From NCBI GenBank assembly GCA_036270655.1, contig DATBCD010000107.1, positions 8,424 through 72,423 on the forward strand: a DNA stretch of 64,000 nt. Direction: 5' to 3'. Positions 16,487 to 25,405 of this stretch are shown here, in pieces. A program made the position numbers and the translations under genes. The stretch comes from VBCK01 sp036270655 (GTDB lineage: Bacteria > Pseudomonadota > Gammaproteobacteria > Burkholderiales > Burkholderiaceae_F). The notes under the pieces were generated by a model. The model did no database searches. It saw only the letters and a program-made list of their open reading frames with translations, and was not told the DNA's origin. Each line of letters begins with the position of its first letter. Within the stretch, counting starts at the first letter, position 1.

Positions 16487-16904
16487 GGCCGAAGGTCGCC
16501 CACAGTATCGATATCCAGACCCCGCCGGCCAGAATCAGCGACAGCATCACCGCCGCGCTGCCCAGGTCCTTGGCGCGCTTGGCGAGCGGATTGATCTCGA
16601 AGCTCTGGCGGTCGATGGCCGCCTCGACCGCCGTGTTCAGGATCTCGACGATCAGCACGAGGATCACGACCGCGATCAGCAGGATCCGCTCGATCAGGGT
16701 CACCGGAAGCACCAGGGCGGTCGGCACCATCACCGCGGCCAGGATCATCTCCTGGCGGAATGCGTCTTCGTGACGCCAGGCGGCCGCCAGGCCGTCGGCC
16801 GAATAGCGGAAGGCGTTCAGGATGCGTGACAGCCCTCGCTTGCCTTTCAGCGTCCGGCTGTCACCCGACACCAACGCTCCTTCGCGGCCTTGCCCGACGC
16901 TCAT
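16479..16904 (-). CDS. dgkA: Diacylglycerol kinase, DgkA type
   Basis: 141 aa integral membrane enzyme phosphorylating diacylglycerol released during envelope synthesis. The conserved cytoplasmic helix HEDAFRQE, the catalytic VEILNTAVEAAIDRQSFE, and AKDLGSAAVMLSLILAGGVW are present, with three hydrophobic helices (about 52-70, 73-92, 118-138). The N-terminal 20 residues are extra compared with the short bacterial enzymes. It sits between fba (46 bases) and purC (8-base overlap), an arrangement I do not know from other genomes. Confidence 0.93.
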   Translation of the reverse strand: MSVGQGREGALVSGDSRTLKGKRGLSRILNAFRYSADGLAAAWRHEDAFRQEMILAAVMVPTALVLPVTLIERILLIAVVILVLIVEILNTAVEAAIDRQSFEINPLAKRAKDLGSAAVMLSLILAGGVWISILWATFGRA

Positions 16905-16950
16905 GAAAAACCCACCCGATGACTGCGAACGGCGCCGCGGCCAGGAACAA

Positions 16951-18015
16951 TCAATGAACGCGCTGCGCCAGCTCGCCGGAGCGATAGCGCTGAGCCATCT
17001 TCTCCAGCGGGATCGGCTTCAGTCGCGAGGCCTGCCCGGCGCAGCCGAACTGCTGATAGCGCTGCCGGCACACGAGGCGCGCCGCCTCCCGGGCCGGCTT
17101 CAGGAATTCGCGCGGATCGAACTTCGACGGATTTTCGGCCAGGAATCTGCGCACCGCCGCGGTCATCGCCAGCCGGATGTCGGTGTCGATGTTGATCTTG
17201 CGCACGCCGTGCTTGATCGCTTCCTGGATCTCCTCGACCGGCACCCCGTAGGTCTCCTTCATCTGTCCGCCAAACTTCCGGATCTGCTCGAGCAGGTCCT
17301 GCGGCACGCTCGACGATCCGTGCATCACCAGGTGCGTGGTCGGAATGCGGCGATGGATCTCCTTGATCCGGTCGATGGCCAGAATGTCGCCGGTCGGCTT
17401 GCGCGTGAACTTGTAGGCGCCGTGCGAGGTGCCGATCGCGATGGCCAGCGCGTCGAGCTGGGTTCGCCGCACGAAATCGGCCGCCTGGTCCGGATCGGTC
17501 AGCAGCATCTCGCGCGTCATATGGCCATCGGCCCCATGCCCGTCCTCCTTGTCGCCTTTCATCGTCTCGAGCGACCCCAGGCACCCGAGCTCGCCCTCGA
17601 CGCTGACGCCGAGGCCGTGCGCCAGGTCGACGACCTTTCTGGTGACCTCCCAGTTGTAGTCGTAGTCGGCGACCGTCTTGCCGTCTTCCTTCAGCGATCC
17701 GTCCATCATCACGGAGGAAAACCCCAGCCGCATCGCCGACTCGCACACGGCGGACGACTGGCCGTGATCCTGGTGCATCGCCACCGGAATGTGCGGATAC
17801 GATTCGACCGCGGCCTCGATCAGATGCTTCAGGAACTTCTCGCCGGCGTATTTGCGGGCGCCGGCCGACGCTTGCATGATGACCGGCGCATCGACCTCGG
17901 CGGCCGCTTCCATGATGGCCTGAACCTGTTCGAGGTTGTTGACATTGAATGCCGGCACGCCATAGACGTTTTCCGCCGCGTGGTCCAGCAGCTGGCGCAT
18001 CGATACGAGGGCCAT
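16951..18015 (-). CDS. fba: Class II fructose-bisphosphate aldolase
   Basis: 354 aa, zinc-dependent, cleaving fructose 1,6-bisphosphate to DHAP and glyceraldehyde 3-phosphate. Visible: YGVPAFNVNNLEQVQAIMEA (residues about 18-37), the metal/catalytic VAMHQDHGQSSAV, YDYNWEVTRKVV, HGAYKFTRKPTGDILA and MHGSSSVPQDLLEQIR. The length and motifs match the Calvin-cycle/Burkholderiales subtype (CbbA-like). It follows pgk by 41 bases. No pyruvate kinase gene lies between them. Confidence 0.95.
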   Translation of the reverse strand: MALVSMRQLLDHAAENVYGVPAFNVNNLEQVQAIMEAAAEVDAPVIMQASAGARKYAGEKFLKHLIEAAVESYPHIPVAMHQDHGQSSAVCESAMRLGFSSVMMDGSLKEDGKTVADYDYNWEVTRKVVDLAHGLGVSVEGELGCLGSLETMKGDKEDGHGADGHMTREMLLTDPDQAADFVRRTQLDALAIAIGTSHGAYKFTRKPTGDILAIDRIKEIHRRIPTTHLVMHGSSSVPQDLLEQIRKFGGQMKETYGVPVEEIQEAIKHGVRKINIDTDIRLAMTAAVRRFLAENPSKFDPREFLKPAREAARLVCRQRYQQFGCAGQASRLKPIPLEKMAQRYRSGELAQRVH

Positions 18016-18056
18016 CTCAGTTCTCCGACATCAGTGCAAGGAGCCAATGGCTCATT

Positions 18057-19262
18057 TTAGGCGCTGGCGGCCGCGCGTTCCTCCAGAATTGCCACCGCCG
18101 GCAGGATCTTGCCCTCGAGGAACTCCAGAAAGGCCCCGCCCCCCGTGGAAACGTAGCTGACCCGGTCGCCGATGCGGAACTTGGCGATCGCTGCCAGCGT
18201 ATCGCCGCCCCCGGCGATCGAGAACGCGCCGCGGGTGGTCGCGCCCGCCACCGCCAGCGCCAGCTGGTGGGTGCCCTGGGCGAAGGCGTCGAATTCGAAC
18301 ACGCCCAGCGGCCCGTTCCAGATGATCGTGCCGGCCTCGTTGATCACATGGTCCAGCACCTGCGAGGTCGCCGGCCCGACGTCCAGGATCATCTCGTCCG
18401 CCCGCACATCATCGGCGCGCCTGAGCGTGGGTCTGGCGCGCGCCGAAACCTCGGTCGCCGTCACCACGTCGATCGGCAGCGGCAATGTGGCTGCCTTGTC
18501 CGCCAGCGTCCTGAGCACCTGGCGGCACTCGGGCACCAGGTCCGGCTCGGCCAGCGACTTCCCGATCGGAAAGCCCTCGGACATCAGGAACGTGTTGGCG
18601 ATGCCGCCGCCGACGATCAGCCGGTCCACCTTGTGCGCCAGGTTGTTCAAAACCGTCAGCTTGGTGGACACCTTCGAGCCCGCCACGATCGCGACCAGCG
18701 GCCGCTTCGGCTGTACCAGGCCCCGTCCCAGCGCCTCGATCTCGGCCGCCAGCAGCGGGCCGGCGCAGGCGATCGGCGCAAAGCGCGCCATGCCGTGCGT
18801 GGTGACCTCGGCGCGGTGCGCGGTGCCGAACGCATCGTTCACGTACACATCGCACAGCTGAGCCAGCCGGCGCGACAACTCTTCGCTGTTCTTCTTCTCC
18901 CCCGGGTTGACGCGGCAGTTTTCCAGCAGCACGACCTGTCCGGGCGCAACCGTCACACCGGCCACCCAATCGCGCACCAGCGGCACGGCCAATCCAAGCA
19001 GTTCCGACAGGCGCTGCGCCACCGGCGCCAGCGTATCGGCCGGCTTCAGCTGCCCTTCGGTGGGCCGGCCCAGGTGCGAAGTCACCATCACGCCCGCGCC
19101 CGCATCGAGCGCCATCCGGATCGCCGGCAGCGAAGCGCGAATCCGGGTGTCTTCCGTAATCGCGCCGCCATCGTCCTGGGGCACGTTCAGATCCGAGCGG
19201 ATGAATACCCGCTTGCCGCGCAGCGAGCCGCGCCGGCACAGCTCATCGAGTGTGAGGATCAT
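18057..19262 (-). CDS. pgk: Phosphoglycerate kinase
   Basis: 401 aa from ATG 19262, the usual length; the frame is open further upstream but encodes unrelated basic sequence. Motifs: GKRVFIRSDLNVPQDDGG (residues about 17-34), VMVTSHLGRPTEG, VYVNDAFGTAHRAEVTTHG, AIVAGSKVSTKLTVLNNL, and the C-terminal nucleotide loop FSIAGGGDTLAAI. It transfers phosphate from 1,3-bisphosphoglycerate to ADP. It is separated from gapA by 571 bases holding a terminator and a probable own promoter, and followed closely by fba. Confidence 0.96.
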   Translation of the reverse strand: MILTLDELCRRGSLRGKRVFIRSDLNVPQDDGGAITEDTRIRASLPAIRMALDAGAGVMVTSHLGRPTEGQLKPADTLAPVAQRLSELLGLAVPLVRDWVAGVTVAPGQVVLLENCRVNPGEKKNSEELSRRLAQLCDVYVNDAFGTAHRAEVTTHGMARFAPIACAGPLLAAEIEALGRGLVQPKRPLVAIVAGSKVSTKLTVLNNLAHKVDRLIVGGGIANTFLMSEGFPIGKSLAEPDLVPECRQVLRTLADKAATLPLPIDVVTATEVSARARPTLRRADDVRADEMILDVGPATSQVLDHVINEAGTIIWNGPLGVFEFDAFAQGTHQLALAVAGATTRGAFSIAGGGDTLAAIAKFRIGDRVSYVSTGGGAFLEFLEGKILPAVAILEERAAASA

Positions 19263-19807
19263 CGACCCGTCGCGGCCCACGCCGCCCTGCAGTCCGGTTT
19301 CATCCCCGCGAATGCGCCTGCATCGCCGGCCGCGGGTCCCCTGGCGCAAGTTCTTCTTTAGACAGAGGATGCGCGCTCGTCCGGCCGATTATAGGAGCGC
19401 CTGCCCGTATGAAGGTACTTGACAACAACAAGGCGTTGGCGGTAAAGGTTGACCTGCCGGGCGTCAAAAAGAAATTGATGTCCCGGTGGGAAGTGGTTTC
19501 TCGAGATCCGCAACCGTAAAGGAGAAGCAGGAGGCCAAGGAAGGGGACAGGGTGCTGCCTCCGAGCGCTGCATTCGCAGCCAGACGCGATGCTTCGAACC
19601 GGCGCTGCAGGTCAATAGCCGGTCGCAGCCCGCTTATCGGAACGGCGCGCACACTCTGACGCTGCCAGAGAAGGCTTCCGCGACGACGAAGCGTCTGACG
19701 GTTCATTGAGATCGCTCGCTGAAGGCCGGGAGGCCTGCAGATCGATACACGGCGATGCGGCCAACCGGCCGCCATGCCGCAGCAAGGCAGCCCAGCTCGG
19801 CTGCCAA
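19263..19807. promoter_or_regulatory. pgk upstream region with TATAAT box
   Basis: This stretch between gapA and pgk holds no gene I can support. On the minus strand a perfect TATAAT (plus coordinates 19388-19393) lies in GCTCCTATAATCGGC, about 125 bases before the pgk ATG. No good -35 box is at the normal distance, so an activator may be needed. The same 15-base context occurs at the rppH promoter (62850-62864). The rest (about 19440-19800) is mixed sequence without clear hairpins or coding signal. Confidence 0.45.
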
Positions 19808-19831
19808 GAAGGCCGCTTCATAGCGGCCTTC
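19808..19831 (-). terminator. Terminator-like hairpin after gapA
   Basis: GAAGGCCGC (19808-19816) and GCGGCCTTC (19823-19831) form a 9-bp perfect stem with a 6-base loop, starting 2 bases beyond the gapA stop codon. On the minus strand it is followed by TTGGC, a short T-run only. It probably ends or reduces the tkt-gapA message. Confidence 0.6.
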
Positions 19832-19833
19832 GC

Positions 19834-20847
19834 TCATTCAAGGGCATTCATCAGCGCGACGGTCGCATCCAGCATCCGGTTCGAAAAGCCCCATTCGTTG
19901 TCGTACCAGCTGCTGACCTTCACCAGGCGGCCGGAAACCTTGGTCAGCGTGGCGTCGAACACGGACGAATGGGGGTTGTGGTTGAAGTCGACCGAGACCA
20001 GGGGCTCGTCGCTGTACGCCAGGATTCCGCGCAGCGGGCCGTCGGCCGCTGCCCTCATGATCCGGTTGATCTCCTCGACCGTCGTGTCGCGCGCGGCGAT
20101 GAACGACAAATCGACGATCGACACGTTGATCGTCGGCACCCGGATCGAGTAGCCGTCCAGGCGCCCCGCCAGCTCGGGCATCACCAGGCCCACCGCGGCG
20201 GCCGCACCGGTCTTCGTCGGAATCATCGACTGCGTGGCCGAGCGGGCGCGCCGCAGGTCCTCGTGGTAAAGGTCGGTCAGAACCTGGTCATTGGTGTAGG
20301 CGTGGATCGTCGTCATCAGCCCATTGACCACTCCGATCGCCTGGTGCAGGGGCTTGACCAGCGGAGCCAGGCAATTGGTCGTACAGGATGCGTTCGAGAT
20401 CACCGTGTGCTCCTTCCTGAGCACAGCGTCGTTCACGCCGATCACGATCGTTGCATCGACGTCCTTGCCCCCAGGCGCCGAGATGATGACCTTCCTGGCA
20501 CCGGCCAACAGGTGCTGCCCTGCCTTTTCCTTGGAGGTAAAAAGCCCCGTGCATTCGAGCACCGCGTCCACGCCCAGCGCCGCCCACGGCAGCTTGGACG
20601 GGTCACGCGTGGACAGCACCCGGATGCGGTCGTCGTTGATGATCAGCGCGTCGCCGTCGACCGCCACGGTTCCGGCAAACCGGCCATGCACGGTGTCGTA
20701 GCGCGTCAGGTGGGCGTTGATCCGCGCATCACCCAGATCGTTGATCGCGACGATCTGCAGGTCGTGCTTCTTGCCGCCCTCGTAATGGGCCCGCAGGATG
20801 TTGCGGCCGATGCGGCCGTACCCGTTGATCGCGACCTTGATCGTCAT
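19834..20847 (-). CDS. gapA: Glyceraldehyde-3-phosphate dehydrogenase, type I
   Basis: 337 aa from ATG 20847, which overlaps the tkt stop as ATGA. The NAD-binding start VAINGYGRIGRNILRAHYEG, the catalytic SNASCTTNCLAPLVK, and the later IPTKTGAAAAVGLVMPEL and SWYDNEWGFSNRM are standard. It oxidises glyceraldehyde 3-phosphate to 1,3-bisphosphoglycerate, the substrate of Pgk. The overlap with tkt indicates translational coupling, so transketolase and this enzyme are made from one message. Confidence 0.96.
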   Translation of the reverse strand: MTIKVAINGYGRIGRNILRAHYEGGKKHDLQIVAINDLGDARINAHLTRYDTVHGRFAGTVAVDGDALIINDDRIRVLSTRDPSKLPWAALGVDAVLECTGLFTSKEKAGQHLLAGARKVIISAPGGKDVDATIVIGVNDAVLRKEHTVISNASCTTNCLAPLVKPLHQAIGVVNGLMTTIHAYTNDQVLTDLYHEDLRRARSATQSMIPTKTGAAAAVGLVMPELAGRLDGYSIRVPTINVSIVDLSFIAARDTTVEEINRIMRAAADGPLRGILAYSDEPLVSVDFNHNPHSSVFDATLTKVSGRLVKVSSWYDNEWGFSNRMLDATVALMNALE

Positions 20848-22883
20848 TGTCCCTTCCCTCCCTGAACCATTGAGATGACCGTCGCCACCGCGTTGTCGGC
20901 AGTCAGTCCGAAGTGCTCGTAGAGCACGGCGGCGGGGGCCGATTCGCCGAAGCGATCGACGCCGAGGACCGCGCCGCCGGCGCGCACGTACTTCCACCAG
21001 AAGTCGGTGACACCGGCCTCGATCGCCAGCCGCGCAAGCCCCTCGGGCAGCACGCTGGACTTCCATGGCTCGCCCTGCCGGTCGAACACCGTGGTCGAGG
21101 GCATCGATACCACGCGAACCCCGATTCCCTGCTGCTCGAGCAGCTTTTGCGCCTGCACCGCGATCGGCAACTCCGACCCGGTGGCGATCACGACGGCCCG
21201 CGCGCGCGCCAGGCCGCCGGGGGCCTCGCTGAACACGTAGCCTCCGCGCCGGATCGCCGCTTCGTCGGCCGCGGCCCGCAGGAACGCGACCGGCTGGCGC
21301 GACAGCAGCAAACTGCTGGGCCCGTCACGCCGCTCGATCGCCGCCGCCCAGGCGATCATCGTCTCGACCGGGTCACACGGCCGCCACACGTCCATGTTCG
21401 GGATCAAGCGCAGACTCGAGGCCTGCTCGACCGCCTGGTGGGTGGGCCCGTCCTCGCCCAGGCCTATCGAGTCGTGCGTGAAGACGAAAATCGAACGGAT
21501 CTTCATCAGCGCCGCCATCCGCAGCGCGTTGCGCGAGTAGTCGGAGAAAGTCAGGAAGGTCCCGCAGTACGGGATCAGGCCGCCGTGCAGCGCCATGCCG
21601 TTGACGATCGCGCTCATCCCGAACTCGCGAACGCCGTAATTGATGTGGCGGCCAGGGACGAATTCGGCGCCGGCGCGCATCGCCACCGCCTTGCTCCAGC
21701 GCGTCAGGTTGCTGCCGGTCAGGTCGGCCGAGCCGCCGATCAGCTCGGGCACCGCCTCGCCAAGCACTTCCAGCGCCAGTTGGGAGGCCTTGCGCGTGGC
21801 AACCGACTCGCGCCTGCCCTGCGCGGCCACGACCGCGTCGTGCACGATGCGCGAGAAGGCGGACGGCAGATCGCCCGCCATGCGGCGCCCGAATTCGGCC
21901 GCCTCGCGCGGATGCCTGGCGGCGTACTGCTCGAACGACTGCCTCCACAGCCGCTCACGGTCGGCGCCCACGGCCCGCGCGTCCCAAGCCCGATAGATCT
22001 GGGGCGGAATGTGAAACGGCGGATGCTCCCAGCCGATCGCCTCGCGCGTAGCCATCACCTCGGCCTCGCCCAGCGGCTCGCCGTGCGCCTTTTCGCTGCC
22101 GGCACGGTTCGGCGAGCCTTTGCCGATCACGGTGCGGGCGATGATCAGCGTGGGCCGATCCGAACGCCTGGCTTCACCGATCGCGACATCCACAGCGTGC
22201 ACGTCGTGGCCATCGATCGGGCCGATCACGTTCCAGTGATAGGCGCGGAAGCGGGCCTCGGTGTCGTCGGTGAACCAGTGGCGCACTTCGCCGTCGATCG
22301 AGATGCCGTTGTCGTCGTAGATTGCAATCAGTTTGCCGAGCTTCCAGGTTCCGGCCAGCGAGGCTGCTTCGTGCGAAATGCCCTCCATCAGACAGCCGTC
22401 GCCGACGAATACGTAGGTGTGGTGGTCGACGATCGGCAATCCGGGCCGATTGAACTCGGCCGCCAGCAGGCGCTCGGCCAGCGCCATCCCCACCGCGTTG
22501 GCCAGTCCCTGTCCCAGCGGCCCGGTCGTCGTCTCGACACCCGGCGTCACGCCGGTTTCAGGGTGGCCCGGTGTGCGGCTGTGCAGCTGACGGAAACGCG
22601 CGAGCTCACCGATCGGCAGGTCGTAGCCCGTCAGGTGCAGCAGCGCGTACTGCAACATCGAACCGTGCCCGTTGGACAGGACGAAACGGTCGCGGCCGGG
22701 CCATTTCGGATTGGACGGGTTGTGGCGCAGATGCCGGGTCCACAGCGCGTAGGCGATCTCGGCCATTCCCATCGGCATTCCGGGATGGCCCGAATTGGCT
22801 TTCTGGACCGCGTCCATCGCCAGCGCGCGGATCGCGTTGCACATGTCGCGCTCGAGCGCGGCGTCAACCGGAGATGCGGTCAT
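20844..22883 (-). CDS. tkt: Transketolase
   Basis: 679 aa thiamine diphosphate enzyme moving C2 units between pentose-phosphate sugars. Features in order: NSGHPGMPMGMAEIAYALW (about 30-48), the ThDP motif GDGCLMEGISHEAASLAG through YDDNGISIDG (about 155-195), the pyrimidine domain FLTFSDYSRNALRMAALMK and THDSIGLGEDGPTHQAVEQ, and the C-terminal domain with GSELPIAVQAQKLL. It is the first gene of tkt-gapA. The 429-base region upstream is shared with the divergent polyamine gene. Confidence 0.96.
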   Translation of the reverse strand: MTASPVDAALERDMCNAIRALAMDAVQKANSGHPGMPMGMAEIAYALWTRHLRHNPSNPKWPGRDRFVLSNGHGSMLQYALLHLTGYDLPIGELARFRQLHSRTPGHPETGVTPGVETTTGPLGQGLANAVGMALAERLLAAEFNRPGLPIVDHHTYVFVGDGCLMEGISHEAASLAGTWKLGKLIAIYDDNGISIDGEVRHWFTDDTEARFRAYHWNVIGPIDGHDVHAVDVAIGEARRSDRPTLIIARTVIGKGSPNRAGSEKAHGEPLGEAEVMATREAIGWEHPPFHIPPQIYRAWDARAVGADRERLWRQSFEQYAARHPREAAEFGRRMAGDLPSAFSRIVHDAVVAAQGRRESVATRKASQLALEVLGEAVPELIGGSADLTGSNLTRWSKAVAMRAGAEFVPGRHINYGVREFGMSAIVNGMALHGGLIPYCGTFLTFSDYSRNALRMAALMKIRSIFVFTHDSIGLGEDGPTHQAVEQASSLRLIPNMDVWRPCDPVETMIAWAAAIERRDGPSSLLLSRQPVAFLRAAADEAAIRRGGYVFSEAPGGLARARAVVIATGSELPIAVQAQKLLEQQGIGVRVVSMPSTTVFDRQGEPWKSSVLPEGLARLAIEAGVTDFWWKYVRAGGAVLGVDRFGESAPAAVLYEHFGLTADNAVATVISMVQGGKGQ

Positions 22884-23312
22884 CGGAAGTCAACCGGGAA
22901 AGCGGTCATCGGAATTTCGAGGCAGGCGGGTGCAAAACGATCCATTTTATCAAGCGGGTCTTGCCCATCCTGACGGCTGCCCTTCCAGGGCGGCTTTGCG
23001 CGGGATCATATAAGCGGGACGGCGCGCGCCTCCGACCGGTCCGCCGCCGGTCCAGCCGCCCTTTCATTTGTCGCCGTTTTGTTCTAGCATTCGCGTCCGA
23101 AATTTCGGTTCGGACCAGCACCGGAAGCAACGGGCAGCCTGCGTGTTTCGGATGTAAGCAGGCGCTTCTCCCCCGCCAGAGCCAATCGACGCAGTGCCGC
23201 GTGCACTGCACAGACCCGGCGCCGCGCACCAGCGAACGGGTCCCGAACCGATGGGTTACGGTGTAACAGCCGTGATTCAGGTCGATTGGGCGGACCTGCA
23301 AGGGGGACGACG
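22884..23312 (+). promoter_or_regulatory. Structured leader before the SpeD-SpeE fusion gene
   Basis: No gene is seen in this divergent intergenic region. The half nearer the polyamine gene holds a series of hairpins: GTCCGAA/TTCGGAC (23095-23101 with 23109-23115), GCCTGC/GCAGGC (23137-23142 with 23158-23163), GCAGTGC/GCACTGC (23191-23197 with 23203-23209), and GACCCG pairing with CGGGTC just downstream. They lie between any plausible promoter and the AGGGGGA ribosome-binding site at about 23301. This would suit a cis-regulatory leader for a gene that consumes S-adenosylmethionine, but I do not recognise a known riboswitch class. Confidence 0.4.
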
Positions 23313-24641
23313 ATGCAAGGCTTGCACCTGACCGGTGATCTTTTCGATTGCGGCTGCTCGGCCGCGTTCCTGACGGACCTCGACACGCTGGCGGCGCTGT
23401 GCCGCGACGCGACCGTGCAGGCGCAACTGACGGTCGTGGACGAGAAGTTTCATGTCTTTCCCGATGTCGATGGCCAGCCGGGCGGCATTACCGGCGCCCT
23501 GCTGCTGGCCGAGTCGCATCTGGCCGTGCACACCTGGCCCGAGCGCCGCGGCGTCACGCTGGACGTGTACGTGTGCAACTTCACCAGCGACAACTGCGCC
23601 AAGGCGCAGGGGCTGTTCGACACGCTGCTGGTCGCATTCCGCCCTGCCAGCCAGAACGTGAACCGGATCGAGCGCGGCGATCTGGCCGCGTCGATCCGGG
23701 CAAGCGCCGTGGCGGCCCGGCGCGACGCTCCGGCCCCGGTCGCATCGGACAGCATCATTTTCGACTGGCTGAACGCCAACGCCGGCTACGGCTTCACGGC
23801 GCGCGCGACCTTGCAGACGCTGCAGTCGCCGTACCAGCGGATCGAGGTGTACGACACCCCGCAATTCGGCCGCCTGTTCCGGCTGGACGGCCGCCTGATG
23901 ACCTCGGAGGGCGAGGAATTCTTCTATCACGAGTGCATGACGCATCCGGCCATGCTGACGCATCCGGATCCGCGCTCCGTGCTGGTGATCGGCGGGGGCG
24001 ACGGCGGCTCCTCCGAAGAGCTGTTCAAGCATCCGTCGGTGCGCCGGATCGTGATGGCCGAGCTCGACCAGGCGGTGATCGACGTGTCGAAGCGATACCT
24101 CCAACGCATCCACGGCGGCGCATTCGGTGACCCGCGACTGACGGTTCGGATCGGCGACGGCTTCGAGTTCGTACGAACCACGCCGGATCGCTTCGACCTG
24201 ATCGTGCTCGACCTGACCGATCCGGATACGCCGGCGTTCCACCTGTATTCGGAGCAATTTTTCCGGATGTGCCGCGCGATCCTGAATCCGGGCGGACTGC
24301 TGACGCTGCACCTGGGCTCGCCGGTCTATCAGCCGTCGACGGTGCGCAAGAATGCGCAGAATCTGCGCAAGGTATTTTCGCAGGTGCACCCGATGGCGCT
24401 GTACATCCCGCTGTACGGCTCGCTCTGGTGCCTGGCGGTGGCCAGCGACTCGGCCGACCCGCGCACGGTCGGCGCCGACCTGATCGCCTCGCGCATGCGC
24501 GAGCGGGGCCTGACGGATCTGCAGTATTACAACGCCGAGGTGCACGGCGCGCTGTTCGTCCTGCCGAACTTCGTGCGCGATCTGACGGCCGGCGCGCAGG
24601 CGGCCGCGGGCGGACCGCCGGTCACGCGGCTGGCCGCCTAG
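23313..24641 (+). CDS. Fused S-adenosylmethionine decarboxylase / spermidine synthase
   Basis: 442 aa from ATG 23313. Residues about 1-120 are a class 1b AdoMet decarboxylase (SpeD): the self-cleavage site is LLLAESHLAVHTWPERRG, with Ser68 expected to become the pyruvoyl group after cutting at Glu67-Ser68. After a linker (about 120-148), residues about 150-430 form a spermidine-synthase-like aminopropyltransferase (SpeE): SVLVIGGGDGGSSEELFKHP, IVLDLTDPDTPAFHLYSEQF and YIPLYGSLWCLAVAS. One chain can therefore make decarboxylated AdoMet and use it at once to extend a diamine. Processing would release the first part of the decarboxylase as a separate beta chain. Confidence 0.9.
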   Translation: MQGLHLTGDLFDCGCSAAFLTDLDTLAALCRDATVQAQLTVVDEKFHVFPDVDGQPGGITGALLLAESHLAVHTWPERRGVTLDVYVCNFTSDNCAKAQGLFDTLLVAFRPASQNVNRIERGDLAASIRASAVAARRDAPAPVASDSIIFDWLNANAGYGFTARATLQTLQSPYQRIEVYDTPQFGRLFRLDGRLMTSEGEEFFYHECMTHPAMLTHPDPRSVLVIGGGDGGSSEELFKHPSVRRIVMAELDQAVIDVSKRYLQRIHGGAFGDPRLTVRIGDGFEFVRTTPDRFDLIVLDLTDPDTPAFHLYSEQFFRMCRAILNPGGLLTLHLGSPVYQPSTVRKNAQNLRKVFSQVHPMALYIPLYGSLWCLAVASDSADPRTVGADLIASRMRERGLTDLQYYNAEVHGALFVLPNFVRDLTAGAQAAAGGPPVTRLAA

Positions 24642-24656
24642 CGGGCGCGGGGCGCC

Positions 24657-25397
24657 GTGCCCGCGCCCAGATTCTTCATCGAGCAGCCGCTGTCGGTCGA
24701 CGCGCGCGTCACGCTGCCGCCGGCGGTCGCGCACCACGCGCGCACGGTGCTGCGTCTGCGCGAAGGCGACGCGATCGTGCTGTTCAATGGCCTCGGCGGC
24801 CAATACCGTGCACAGCTGGCCCGCGTGGCGGCGGTCGGGCCGTTGCAGGCCGAGGTGACCGGATTCGACCCGATCGAGCGCGAAGCGTCGCCGCGCATCA
24901 CGCTGATCCAGGCCACCGCGACCTCGGACAAGATCGACTGGGTGATCGAAAAAGCCGTCGAAGTCGGCGTTGCCCGCGTGATCGTGGCCGCCGCCGCGCG
25001 CAGCACCTTGCGCCTGGACGAAGCGCGCGGCGCCCGCCGGCTGCTGCACTGGCGCGAGCTGGCGATCGCCGCCTGCTGCCAGTGCGGGCGCAACCGGCCG
25101 GCCGCCATCTCGATCGCGAAATCGCTGGCCGAGGCGTTCGGCGAGGCGCAAGACGCCGACTTCAAATGGATCCTGGACCCCGCGGCCTCGAGCGGTCTGC
25201 CACCCGCCGGCCCGGGCGCGCACCGGGTCTGCCTGGCGGTCGGACCGGAGGGAGGGTTCGACCCGGGCGAGCTGCAGCTGGCCGCGCAAGCCGGCTACGC
25301 GGCGGTTGCGCTGGGACCCCGGATACTTCGAACCGAAACGGCAGGACTGGTGGCCGCTGCCGCGTGGCTCGCGTTAAATGGGGAGTATTCGCGCTAG
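24657..25397 (+). CDS. rsmE: 16S rRNA (uracil-1498-N3)-methyltransferase
   Basis: 246 aa from GTG 24657, 15 bases after the polyamine gene. It is a SPOUT-family methyltransferase acting on U1498 of 16S rRNA. The N-terminal PUA-like part has PRFFIEQPLSVDARVTLPP and HHARTVLRLREGDAIVLFNG. The SPOUT part has KIDWVIEKAVEVGVARV and the knot sequences LAVGPEGGFDPGELQLA and ALGPRILRTETAGLVAAA. Likely cotranscribed with the polyamine gene. It converges on the patatin gene. Confidence 0.95.
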   Translation: MPAPRFFIEQPLSVDARVTLPPAVAHHARTVLRLREGDAIVLFNGLGGQYRAQLARVAAVGPLQAEVTGFDPIEREASPRITLIQATATSDKIDWVIEKAVEVGVARVIVAAAARSTLRLDEARGARRLLHWRELAIAACCQCGRNRPAAISIAKSLAEAFGEAQDADFKWILDPAASSGLPPAGPGAHRVCLAVGPEGGFDPGELQLAAQAGYAAVALGPRILRTETAGLVAAAAWLALNGEYSR

Positions 25398-25405
25398 GGC
25401 AAACC

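Noticed and set aside
19464..19775. A 103-codon minus-strand frame between gapA and pgk
   Set aside because: No motif, no clear ribosome-binding site, and codon use unlike the neighbours; I treat the interval as non-coding.
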